Part shown: positions 12,184 through 24,245 of the stretch, in pieces | Layout: each line of letters starts with the position of its first letter | Position numbering within the stretch: position 1 is the first letter of the stretch | Assembly (NCBI GenBank): GCA_032173965.1 | Contig: CM063288.1 | Span: forward strand, 22,166,001-22,230,000 | From: Sitta carolinensis | Taxonomy: Eukaryota; Chordata; Aves; Passeriformes; Sittidae | DNA: 64,000 bases | Reading direction: 5' to 3' | The notes under the pieces: generated by a model | Databases searched by the model: none | What the model was told of the DNA's origin: nothing | The model's input: the letters and a program-made list of their open reading frames with translations, nothing else | Program-made: the position numbers and the translations under genes

Positions 12184-15100
12184 GATGTTTTTTTGTAAGT
12201 AAGCATTGTGTCATGTGTATGTTTTCACATCCAGATTTTTTTATACCTAGAAGTTTATTCTGCGTTTAAGAAGAAAATTAAAGATCTCAGGAATTTAGGG
12301 CCTAATGGTCACCTTCCCTACAATCACTGCTCAAGTCTTCCAGGGTTTGTGTTCTCAGTTCACATAGATTTGGAGTAAGAATGAAAAGGGTGATATTCAT
12401 AGAAAGAATAAGCAGCAGCAAATGGCTTGCTGTAAACAAAAGACCATCTTCTGAGGCTAAGTAGGAAGTCACCAGAATGTGTCTCGGATTGCCCCTGCCA
12501 TACTCTCATGGCTGGTGACATCTCTTTAGAATTTTGGCTATAAAGTACAATTTTGTCCAGGTTTCTTGACTTAGAAGGCATCTGTTTCTGGTCACACCAT
12601 TCTCACTGCTGAGATAACAGTTTTTTCACCAATGCACAAGATTATTACATGAGATTATCTTGTGGAAATTATCCTTCATCTTTCAGTTGTTATCACTTGA
12701 ACTGTTAGATAAGAGCTAGCCACTTTCTTTTTCTTGTCAAGGCAGTGAAAACTTCTCTTTAGGTCCACTGCTGTTTCTAACTACCTGTAGATTCCTCCCT
12801 AAAATTCCTCTGCAGTTTTTACTGGCTCCTCTCACAAGTGTGTAGCACCTTGATCTGTGATGCCTCCTAGCAAAGAAGAGTATAACTGAGATTACTGACT
12901 ATCACCAGGAGCTCTTTCATTTGCAGCTTTAAGTCTCTGTTGTGGCATGTTTAAGGAACCAGTTGATGAAGATCAGTAGTTTGGGGGCATTATGGGAAGG
13001 GTAAGTTTTTATTTACTTAAATAAACTTTCCAGCATATTTTATTGTAGGTTATAACAGTTTGCAAAAGACAGGTAGGTTTCTGCACGTGTGTGTAAAAAC
13101 CACAGGGCTGACCATGACTTGTGTATTGCATGCAAGTGTGAGTGCAAAGGTCTTGCTGTTGTGCCAAAGCTCATTTGAGGCAAAGCCCAAAACCACTGCT
13201 GTGGAAAAAGCTGCCCATCATCTGATGGAAATGCTTTTGACACACACAGGACAGCTCCTGTGGACCTGTTTCTATGGAGGCGCTTTCATTTGGTTCAGTG
13301 CCTCTTCCTGGGGCCCATCCTGCTGCCCCTTCTCGTTGGTATCCTTTGTGATTCCCCTGCCCTTTCTGGTGCCTCAGGGTCTTCCTGCACTGAGAAAAAG
13401 AAGGGTCCCACTCCTGGGAAAGGTTTTCACACCTGTGGACTCTATTCTTCCCTCTGCTTCGAAAGACACTCTTTGTGCCAGTAAAATCCCTTTAGTGAGA
13501 CTAGAGAAACAAGCATGCTTTCAAGAATTTGTTTAGGCAAAGAGAATCGTCTTACAAGTCATCCTTACATCATTCTGCTCTGTGTATCTATAGGGAGTCC
13601 AAAAGCTGATGCCACAGGAAACACAGTGTGTTTCCAAAAAATTAAAATGCCTAAAATTTGCTTTTTAACTCAGTAATCACAAACGATTCCGATAACATGG
13701 TAATTTGTGTTAACTGGGTTTTTTAAAAGCTTGACAAAATTCAACATTGGAAGAATGGGAAGTCAGATTAAAACTCTTATAGATAACGCAGGTCTCTCAG
13801 ATTTCATGGGCATTTATGTCTTATAAGATTAAAATTTATCAATGTATTCATAAACTGATTTGCTGAGAAACAGGCTGAGAAAAGCTTGGAAGGGCAAGCA
13901 AAAGATTTTTCACTCCTGAGGGTGTTAAAAGTGCAAAATGCTTAAATGAGGCTTCCAAAAGAGGAAAAACCAGTAGCAGTAAGAGAATGGAGCTCCCTTC
14001 CAGACCTTAGCTCAGTGAGTTTGTCAATGCATTGTCCTCCTGACCGCAGTGATTTGGAGCCATCTCCTGCACTGAAGCCAACAGAAACTCTTTGATACAG
14101 CTTATTTGAAATGCCACTGATCTGCAATCAAACGAGTGATTTCTAGATGAAGATTATGAAATACTCGGTGAATTTAACCAACTGGATGAGTCCACAGAAA
14201 AACCTGTCTGACTATAAGAGTAAGTCAAGCCACAGCAGTTGCAAGTAATTTGTCCCAAATGTGAGCAGGGCAAAATCTAGAGTGGGAGGCTGAAGGCTGT
14301 TTTCCCAGCTCCACGCTCCAACCACTACACTGCATTCTTTGCTGCTTTTTTAACCACAGCAGCCTCTGAAAATCACCCTTCAAAGGCATTTCTTGGTAGT
14401 AATAAATGAACCATCAAAACCTAAACAAAGAACCCGGCAGTTGAGATGATGCAACTTAACAAACAGAAATGACTAAGATTGCCTTGTCCTCTGCTTATTT
14501 CCAAAAGAATAAAGCCCAGGTCATTTATAAAGCCCTCCCCCTTCCCCTCTCCTTTACAGCCCCTTGGGAGTCACCCAGGAGACAGCACCACTTTCTTCTG
14601 CTTCCCCATCTTTAAAATATATTCATTCCAGTTTTCAAATTGCTATTTTGTAGTGCTAAATCTCTACCCACACTAATTTCTCCAGGTCAGAATCTGACCC
14701 TGATTTGAACAAAATCTGGAGTCAAATATTCACACCAGAATGCTTTTGCCTTGCTGCATGTCAGATGCCATCTCCCTGCAAATGTTTCACACACCTTGGA
14801 GTGCAGCTTGTGGAACTGATGAGGTGAAGAGCACTGCAGAGCAGCTCTGTGCTGGTAATCACAGGACTGAAGAAACACATACATCATCTGCCACATAGGT
14901 TGGCATTTCAAGTAAAAAACCTTCACAATGTGTAAGATGTTGGACAAATGATGGCCATATGCATGTTTGTCTCTGTGCAGATGTCTTTGCATTCTCAGCT
15001 AGGAAAGCTGAGGTAGGCTTTTTTTTGCCGACAGTTTAATATTAGTGACACAGTTTATGTCCTCTGCAAAAACAATAATGGAGGATAAGGTGACATAAAT

Positions 15101-16659
15101 TATTTGCAAATCGTTTGACATATGCAGGGCATTGTCCTTGCAATAATCACCATCAGTCTGTCAGTTTAAGATATGAACCGTGCCACTGCCATTTTATATC
15201 ATTGTGTTAAGCTTTCACATGTTGTAATTTTACAGATTTGTTCTTTGGAGAACACTGCAACACAAATCAAATTGTATTATGTTTAGTTATGTGCTGTGTG
15301 GAGCACCTCCCTGCAATTAGGGTGGGGGGAGATGAGGAGCAAGCAAACAGTCCTAGATAAGAGGCAGCTCCTCAAAAGTTCGGATATTTCCTAGATACCA
15401 TTACTCAACTTTCATGGTCATTATTCAAAGCAAGAAGAATTATTTAAATTCATGCTAACATCAGTTGCTGGCTGCACGAACAAAGTGAGCACTGGAAAGC
15501 ACCATACTGACAGATTAATTTAAAACACCCTTGTCTGTTTTGTTTTGCTATAACAGTCAGGCACAACATTTGATTCTTATGAATAATGTGGGCTTTTCTA
15601 AAGTAAATAAAATGATTTCAACTCACAAAAGATCCCTTTGAGACGCAGTAGGTACCAGTAGTATTAACTCTGCTTTCCACAGATGTGCAGAATGGCTCTG
15701 GAATAGCAATGAATTCAGCATTATTTCTTTTATTCCTGGTAAATTAATTCTTGTGGTATAGTTTAAAAAAAGACCTAAAGCTGCCCACTTATTTTTAGTC
15801 TTTTGTTTTTTAAATTTGAACTGCAGATTACTGTGGGAGTTCACAGTGTATTCTAAACATATTCAGTGCCAGACACCTTTGATTAACCATTTGAGAGCTG
15901 TAAGTGTGCTTAATTGGTAAAGGACTCAGTAGGAAATACTGTAATATACATTCTGGAGTATCACATTTCGGTTATTTTTTTACTATATTTTGAATGGAAA
16001 AATGTGATTTGTTTTCCCCTGGGAAAATTCCCCACATTCAGTTGTCAGCAGAACAGAATCTTTCTGCTTCCAGTGAGCCCTTAAAGCAGAAAGATTTATT
16101 GCACTTACACCCTTGAAAGAACATATCTTTTTCTTTGAAGGCAGCCATTATCACCATCCCATTTTATATCTTTTCTGATAAGTGCAGGCAGTAAAGCAGA
16201 TAAACTCCTTGCATACCAATTAAAGACACATGCACACTAAGACACTGTATACTATCAGAGATGCTCAGAGTAATATTCTTCCTAGCACAGTAGATATATC
16301 TAAGGAGTTTGACTTTTATTATTCTCAGCTTTGCACCTCTGACATTTCTAAAACCATGGAGGAAATTAATGAATTCTCACTCAAGGCTCCATTGTCTAAT
16401 CTTGCCCCAGTGCTCATGAATTATGGAAAATGACATATCAACTGATGACGTACAACAGGCTATTTTAAAACTACCCTTTTTAACATAACCTGGACCGTGA
16501 AAGGTTCATCACTGAATTTCATGCAGTCACCTGACAAAACATTGGTCTCATATTAATTGATACTTTAATTGATACCTTGCCTCATCTCCTAGCATCCAAA
16601 ACACTGTGATCAGTTTTATGCACAAAACATATGAAATGCAGACTGCTGAACCTCAGGAA

Positions 16660-16692
16660 ACCCTTTTTATTTTTTTATTTTTTTTTTTCCCC
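16660..16692. repeat. T-rich tract
   Basis: T-rich low-complexity run broken by two single A bases and ending in CCCC. No poly(A)-tailed element is visible next to it. Confidence 0.8.
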
Positions 16693-16909
16693 TAACACTC
16701 AGATAGGTGCTGAACCTGCAGCTCTAACTCTTGGCAACCTGCTTTGGAATTTTCCGTTTTGAAATCTCCATGGGGAAACAAGAGCACAATAATATTTTAA
16801 AGTTCTTAAGCAGGACCTCCTCCACCTACCTAAGTAAGTGCTGCTTCTTTAAGTGCCTTTTCCTAGGCAAAGAGAAAAGCCTCTGTCCCTCTGAGCAGGG
16901 AGACCCAGG

Positions 16910-17206
16910 CGATTCGTGTGATGGGACTCTTCCCGCAGCTGTGAGGACTGGGAGCAGCTGCCCGCCCCGGGGCTGACTGGTAATGTTGCGCTTGGCAGTC
17001 AGAGGCCGCCCAGTCCCTGATGCCCTTGGCTAGGACATGTCCCACAGCATTTTGTCCCAGCTGGGGTGGGAGCCACTCCGATGGATTTCTTTCCAAGAAC
17101 TAAAAGCCCCCGAACGTTTCCATTGGCCAGCGGTGCCAGTTTGCCTGGAGGAGTGGTTTAGGCACCCTGCTGGTGGGAAAGCCACCCAGCAAGGGACTGC
17201 CCCACG
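16910..17206. promoter_or_regulatory. CpG-enriched patch with a CCAAT box
   Basis: Twelve CpG dinucleotides in about 297 bp, where neighbouring lines mostly have none or one per 60 bp, and GC content is clearly raised. At 17,120-17,128 CCATTGGCC reads GGCCAATGG on the minus strand, a good NF-Y (CCAAT) consensus. No TATA box was seen at the expected distance. It may be a promoter or enhancer of an unannotated transcript; it is too weak to call a CpG island. Confidence 0.3.
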
Positions 17207-20021
17207 CACTCAGCTTGCTTCTGCTTCTGTGCTTCAGTTTACAACTATGTATTTACTCAGGACAATGTTGTTGGACAGAAAATGATCTGTCTGCATTATT
17301 ACCTGTGAACTTAATTTTACCTCTCCAAGGATCTCCAAGGTTTTCCCTGAAGAGCCCTGTCTCAGCACAATGAACTTCCTTGTGCACAGTGGCTAGACAC
17401 CATTTTTCTGTCAGGGTTCCCTTTAGATAAGAAACTATGGAAAGCAATACATCTCAATCAAAAGATCTGAAAGAGCTGAGGATACAGAAAGCACTAATCA
17501 GTAATTAATACAAATAAAAGAAACAATCTTTCATGTATGTGGTAATAATAACACTCTGGAGTTTGTTCTAATCCATCTTTTTGTCAAATGAAGCACCAGG
17601 GAATTTGCAACAATCAGTATTTTCAGAATTTCTGCTTTGATTTGCAATATGGGGTTTAAGTCCTGTGTTAACACAGGGCTCAGAATAAATAGTCAAAGAG
17701 AATGGTTTAAAAATCAATAATCAAGGCTTTAATATGCTGAGGAATTCTGCTATACTTTTATACCCTGCTTACAAGTCAATTTCCCAAATTGAGAAGCCCT
17801 CTTTTCACCTTCTATAGAAATTGTAAAAGCATGACAGTATCCCATCGCACAAATCCTGACAGTGCCCTTTCTTCCATATTAAACCACTGAGAACAGCTGG
17901 AATAAGGGACTTCTACTCTTTCTCTCTAGAGAAACAGTGTCTTCCAGAACAGCAGACAGTCTTGAAATTCTTTACATAGCCCTGTATTCGTTATATTTAA
18001 TGACAATTACACAAGTGACTTCGTGACTGCAAATATGATTCATTACTCTGCAGCAGAAGTAATACCTCTAATAGACTGCATTGAGCTAACCCAAAATAGC
18101 TGCTGAAGCATGGTTTTTGCTGAACTACTCCATGGATAGATTTTAAAATTACTATAATCTTATATAAAAAGAACAGATTATCCTGCTGTGTAATTATTTA
18201 GCACTACTCCTAAATCTTCATGTAAACTAAATTTTGAATGTGGACAGCCATAAGTAATTAGGAGGTTTTAGGAATGATTTGTCTCTAACTTGCCAGGAGT
18301 TATAAAGCCCTATTTTAAAGAAAACAATCTGCAATCAATATTTGGTCATCCTTCAGCTGCACTATTGCAATCACTCTTCAAGTTAAAAACCAAGAAAAAG
18401 ACAGAGAGTAAAAGAGAAATTAAAAAGCAATTTTCCCTACTGGGTAAAATAAGTTGAAATCAGGTAACCAACCCTGCTAAATCTGAGGACACAGCTCCAG
18501 CTCCCTCCCAGTCTGGAGTTACGCAGAAAGCTTAACCCTGCTGAGGACAGCACTCTCCCAAAATCTGCAAGCCCATCTTAAACAGAATAGTGCTGCTCTG
18601 CTATTGATTTTGATGCCTACACAGTGCCAAACACCAGGGCTCACTGCAGGTTTCCCTTCTAGGAAGCCTGGAAATGATCTCAGAAGATATGTCTGCTTCC
18701 CTACGTGAAGACATCTCTATTTTGCTTGAGCACTATCACTGTCCTACTAGGAATGGATTGCTCACAGGCCTTCACTCAACTTCTCCAGGGTATCCTCAGT
18801 ATTCCAAGCAGACTTTCAAAGCAGCATGTTTGACACAGCCAGGTCCATGCCTTTGCTCTCAGGGCAGGCAGGAAGTAAAGACTAGGGAAAAATCTGAGTC
18901 TCGCTCCCTCCCTCTCACTGACGCCAACTGTGGTTTATCTGTGAACTTCAGCAAGCCCAAAATTCCCTCTTTACGTTCAGGATTTTTGCAAGCAAGACAG
19001 CCAGGTCTGCTCAGGGGGAAACTCAACCGTACTTTCAAAAGAAGCCACAGAAATACCCCATTGCCTTCACAGAGATGATGCTAAACACATGTGCGCTAAT
19101 ATTTCAGTTTATCTTTTATTCCTTTTTGTAGCAGATGCTCTGTGCAACCTTCCAGACAACAGCTGTTGCCAAAGAGGAAGGCTGGGATGCCCGAGCTGTG
19201 TTCACTATGAAATTATCCAGGTGGGTGCTCTCAGCTCAGCGTTAATATTTTTATAATTTTTTCAGCTTCCTGTCCAAGTGTTGTCCCTGCTTGCTTGATT
19301 ATAGCAATAGCAATTTAAACCAAACCTCACAACATGTAATGGCTGTTGCATCTGCTGAAAAACCTCACTGAGGTGGTCTCAGAGTAATTCCAGTGCCCCA
19401 GCTCACTGTACATCTCTCTATTCTAGCCTGTAAAATGGCATTCGACAATAGTGGTATGTAATCTACAACCCATCATAAGTAATAATTAAAAATTAAATCA
19501 GATTAATTCCAGGCTTGTTTGCCCTTGATAATAATACTGTTAATTCTCCAGAGGCAAAAAAAAAGATAATCTCAGGAAAACAAAGCACAGATAAAGTCCA
19601 TAAAATGCAAGGGAAATATTTTCAATATTAATTTTGTAATATGGAGTATTCATTTTGCAATACAGTTGTGACATAAAATATGCAGCAGCAACAGAGGAAA
19701 GCTGATGGACTGCCAAAGCTGTTTCTCCTTAGAATGCACATTGCTCTGGAGCATTTGGGCTCGGTGCTGAGAGGAGACTGCCTACACACGCATTTTCAAA
19801 GGGCTCTTTCAAGGCTGATGTGCCTCTCTCAGCTCTGACATGTGATCAAAATTAAGAAAACCACAAAAACGCAGCCAGGCTGTGGGAGAGCCTCAGACTG
19901 GAGGGCTATAAGAGATAGGGTTGTGGTCTCGTGGGGTGTTGCCATGCTTTCTGCTTTCATGTCAGCTCTGTTTATAGACAGCAGTCTGTTGATGCCAGGC
20001 AGTGATGGCTGTGTGATTTGA
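17207..20021. other. Gene-free DNA
   Basis: AT-rich, with an exon-like segment at 19,132-19,220 and AT-rich candidate regulatory stretches at 17,960-18,340 and 19,590-19,700. An open frame of 134 codons (18,674-19,078, +) shows no recognisable domain and is not supported. Confidence 0.65.
19132..19220 (+). other. Exon-like segment (candidate non-coding RNA exon)
   Basis: An 89-bp segment between a strong acceptor (a T/C-rich tract from 19,107 ending TTTTTGTAG) and a donor (CCAG|GTGGGT). It is open in one frame throughout (QMLCATFQTTAVAKEEGWDA and on), but the peptide is not recognised. A 3-nt-shifted acceptor (GTAGCAG) is also possible. No partner exon is proven. Confidence 0.25.
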
Positions 20022-20203
20022 GGGTGATGAGGCACTGGAACAGTTTGCCCAGAGAAACGATGGATGCCCTGTTCCTGGAAGTGTTCAAGGCCAGGTTGGA
20101 TGGGGCTTGGAGCAACCTGGTCTAGTGGAAGGTGCTCCTGCCTGTGGCAAGGGGTTGGAACTGATCTTTAAGGTCCCTTCTGACCCAAGCCATTGTGTGA
20201 TAC
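20022..20203 (+). mobile_element. CR1 LINE, 5'-truncated 3' end
   Basis: The characteristic CR1 3' region: GGCACTGGAACAGTTTGCCC, then AGTGTTCAAGGCCAGGTTGG, AACCTGGTCTAGTGGAAGGT and AAGGTCCCTTCTGACCC, ending near GTGTGATAC where CR1 has its short terminal repeat. Only the untranslated 3' end is present, as is typical of CR1 insertions. Small differences from the usual consensus show moderate age. Confidence 0.95.
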
Positions 20204-20913
20204 ATGCCTGTTGGCAAAATGAGCCTGCCTGTGGGTTATCATGGACTCTAAGTACCAAAGGAAGATGCACTGCTGAGTTGAGGTGACTTTCAAGGGAGCT
20301 GAAAGGACAGCAATCTCCACAAGAGCTGCAAAGGAGGGCAGATTCATTTGACTGATTGCATGATGTTTGAATTAATGGCCAGGAAAAGAGCTGTTCTGGT
20401 GCCCTCACTTGCAGGCTGCTTCAGGGAACTTAAGCTGTGCTATCTGCTCGAGCGTGGAGCAGAAGCAATGCTCTCCTCAACACACAGCCAGCAAGGCAGG
20501 AGCACAGCTGGTGCAGCAAACCTTTCCTGGATCAATTTTACAAGGCTGAGTACCTGATACATAATGAATGTTCAATAAGCTCAAATACAAATACCTTGCA
20601 AAGAGCAGGCTGTTAGTTAAACCAGTGCTGCTCTAATTTTTGAAACAGTTGTGTTCCTTTTAATTTTTTATTTGCAATGCAGGCAGCAGAGAAAGCTAAG
20701 CAGGGCGCAGTATGAATTGCAGCACCGAGAAACTTTGTCTCCTCTCTTTGTGTCTTCTGGTTTCTAAGGCTGGAAAAAACGCACTAATTAAATCCTTGTA
20801 GCTCCTGGGAGGAAAGGGGTGGGGAATGATTGCTGTTAAATAGCAATGGTCCAGCATGTGTTTGACAAGTAGGAAAACCTGGTTCAAGCCCTTGGTGCTG
20901 GGGGGCACTTTTC

Positions 20914-20936
20914 TTTTTTTTTTTTTTGGGGGGGGG
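20914..20936 (+). repeat. T14-G9 homopolymer pair
   Basis: Fourteen T followed directly by nine G, with GGGGGG also present 10 bp upstream (near 20,900). Low-complexity DNA that is prone to slippage and assembly error. Confidence 0.9.
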
Positions 20937-23900
20937 TCTTAATTCTTGAGAAAACAGTGTCAAGCTATTTTTGATGCATGTAAGAAATCCAACTTCTTTC
21001 AGGCTGTCAGTAACCTTACAAAACTGGAGCAAGTTCCAGAGCTAAAATTAAATTCACAAGCTGTAGCAGGCTTACAGGCTGGAACAAACTTGCAAGCAGC
21101 AACCTGCTTCCAACATCCCATTTGAAGGTAGTGCTTACATTTCTAAGTATTTCAGGATCACAACAGACTTTTAGTTAAATTGAAATAGCTCCGCACTAGA
21201 ATCTGCCCTACGTGCCTCACATCATCTCTCTCCAGGTTTGCTTTTGTGGCAAACTTCTCTGCTCTTGGGACATTTCCACTAGTAAGTGAAAAAAGTCTCA
21301 GAAAAGACAAATAAAGGCAAGAAAAATTACAGGCCACCCTAGTCCTGGTTACCAATCTCTGACCCCAGTGGTCACCTCCTACCAGCAGTTCTGAAGTTGT
21401 GACTCTTGGTCCTTCTTTGCTTCAGCTGTCTGGAAATTCAGATTACAAACTCCTTGGTTACACATCTCATAAGAAATTATCCCTAGAATATAAATGCATT
21501 TCCACATTTCCCCATGAAGAAACAGCCACTTAGCCAATAGAGGAAACTACTCGTTGAGATTTTGATTCCAGAAATTCAGTCAACAGTCTTTCTAAGTGGA
21601 TATGTGAGAGCTGATACAAATACATACACTGAGCAATCAAATCATGTTATATTTGTGTGATCAGGAAAACCTGTATTAAACTGTTAGCAGTCATTTAAAT
21701 ATTTAAACTAGTAGTAGATCACACAAAGAATAAGAAAAGACAAAGTTGAATCAGATGGCCTGGTTGTACTGAATGTACCTGTGGTGTTTCTAATTATATA
21801 TGAATGGAAAAGCATTTAATTACTAAATAGTTTCTCACTTAAAGTCATCATAGGCATCACAGGCTTAGGAGTCAGTGATTTGTATGGCCTAAACCAGTAG
21901 ATAATCTGTTGGACTGTGAAACACACAGAGAATCTCAATTGCCTAGCAGTTTCTCAAGCCCATGGGATACATCTTGCTGTTAGGGATAACTGCAGAAATA
22001 GAACGCATGTATAATGTTAAAGCAATTGTTTTGCTTGTGTTTAAGGGAATGCAAGTGAACTTGACTAAAGGTACTCCTTGCATGTCTAGTCAAATTTGGC
22101 AAAATTTTCATAGTACATTTTGTAAATTAACCTTAAGTTCCATGGAAGTTACCTAAAATTAGGCATACACCATAGTGCTCTCCTAGTCGAAGGTGATACA
22201 TATGCACTATTTTGAGTACTATTTACACAGGACTAAACCATAAGCACTATGATAACACGTTCATCAGTTATGAGAATAAAAATTATTTAAAGTACCCAAA
22301 TTATTGTAACGAATACAATTGTTTCCTATAACTTTTTTCCTAAAACATTATTATTTCCTAAATAATTCACAGCCCCTGTGCAGGAGATGCTCACTTGTGT
22401 ATTGGAGATGATGTTTTTGCCAGGCTCTGTGAGTGACTAGAGGAGTGGTATTTGCAGAAACTGCATTACCACAGAGCTCCAAGCTCAAGTAAACTAGTTT
22501 ACTGGTACAAAAACAGGTTTTGCTGGTTTACTTGGAGTTTGTTTCTACCCTGCTGTTTGTTTTTGTTTTGCTGTATTGCTGATGGCAATAGATTTTTTAC
22601 ACTGGAATAGGAATAGATACAGTAGCAGAATAAGCAGCACAAGTACTCTCACAACTTCCCTGGGACAATGCATGGAAAAGTTTTTCAGCATCTGTTTAAT
22701 TTATTTTTAAGAGTAACAAATCAACCCATTTTTCTTTCAACTACTTATTAGAAATGGTTAAACATTTTTATTTGATTAAGAAAATCCCAGCCATTCTGAT
22801 TAAGATTTTAGAAGACTATAAGCAGTTCAAACAACACTCTCATAATTACAAATCACAGGTGATTTTAACCCTTCCAACGCCTATATGAGAAAAGCAGAAA
22901 TAAGATGATATATATTTTTGTCTATTAGAAACATTTTCGAAATGCTCTAATTTCACTATGCTCATTTCTGAAATGTCCTGTCTTATGAACTTCCTATAGG
23001 AATCCAGAACTACTTAACAGTTTTGGAAATATTTCATAAGAAACCTTCTCTGGTTTTATAGTGTGGCTTTACTGAGACTTACCAAGCACTCCTGGGACAG
23101 TTATTCAAGGGCCAAAGTTATTCAAAGCAGCTTAAAGAGATTTTGTCTGTACATGCATATTTGTACACAGTCTCAGAGGAGTCCACACAGGTGTAACAGA
23201 CTGGAACAAGCAAGAAGAAAACACAATGAACTCTCTTCAGAAGAAAGAGGGAAATATATTGGGAGGATTTGTAAATATGTAATGTGCTACAAAAGACATT
23301 TCCCACTGTGCTGATTCATTCTCATTAAATGGTAAAATTAGCTTTGATATCACTACTCAAAACCTGTGTGGTATTATAGCTAAATCCTGCTTCATCACTA
23401 ATCTGTTTTTATAAAATGAATTTTTACTGGAATATTCAAACAATCTATTGGAATAAGTGTATATTGATTTTGTTTTTCCATGAACACAAATGCCTTCCTA
23501 GAAAGTGGGAACATCCTGTTACAGTGAAGAATTATTTAAAACTCTTCATTTACAACCCCACGTAGCTAAACAGTCAGCATTAGGACATGGAATTTATTTT
23601 CTCTGCGCCAATTTAAGCCTTTTTTCCCCCTTTTTATATGTCATGGCTCCAGGGCTCTTCACAGCAAGGCTCTACAGAGTCAGAAACAAACAATCATTTG
23701 CAGTCAGTATATTCAGAGGTCTTGCTCCTATTAAGTCTGACTTAAGAGCAGGGTCCAAGTCCAGAGATGCGTTTTGATTATCTTCACTTTTCATCCATCT
23801 GAGAGTCCCTATAATCACCACACATTCCCTGATTTAGACTGTTAATGTCCATAACGATACAGAGCTGGTGCTGACCCGCTTTTCATTCCCAGACACCCTT

Positions 23901-23995
23901 ATTACATGCTCCCCTGGCTACAAACAAATTCCTGCATACTTTAAAGCAATCCAGGGCTGATTTATTCAGTGCACCTGCATGAGGCTTGAGGGAAC

Positions 23996-24245
23996 ACGCT
24001 GCACCGCCCGGTGCCTCCCAGGCGTGCACATTCCCTCTCAGACTTCTTGGTCATGACCCTGCTCCTTCTCTCTCAGCTCTGCACTGCATATCTGAAATGC
24101 TTCTCAGGGAAACACATCCAAAGGGTGTTGGTTGAGCCGTGGGAGATGGGGGCAGGACGCCTGCGCTGGGGCTGGTGACATCTGCTGCCGTTTGCATCGC
24201 CTGACCCCTTGGTGTGCTTTCCCGGCCATGGGAGAGCCCCATGGC
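23996..24245. promoter_or_regulatory. CpG-enriched patch
   Basis: About ten CpG in 250 bp, with raised GC content, in otherwise CpG-poor DNA. No TATA box or clear splice donor next to it. It may be regulatory or merely a compositional fluctuation. Confidence 0.2.

Larger units (their letters stand above)
6721..16900. other. Gene-free DNA just downstream of MTX2
   Basis: No coding gene, RNA gene or recognised repeat family. Open frames up to 158 codons (13,060-13,536, +) have no recognisable domain or splice support. Contents worth noting are a TGACAG cluster with a poly(A) signal near 12.1-12.2 kb and an AT-rich candidate regulatory stretch at 15.0-15.3 kb. By synteny this is the start of the 3' HOXD regulatory landscape (inference). 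Confidence 0.7.

Noticed and set aside
13060..13536. 158-codon + frame
   Set aside because: No known domain, a second frame is also open over the same DNA, and no promoter, splice or poly(A) context supports a gene.
20870..20895. GGTTCAAGCCC resembling a tRNA B box
   Set aside because: No A box at the right distance and no cloverleaf can be folded around it.
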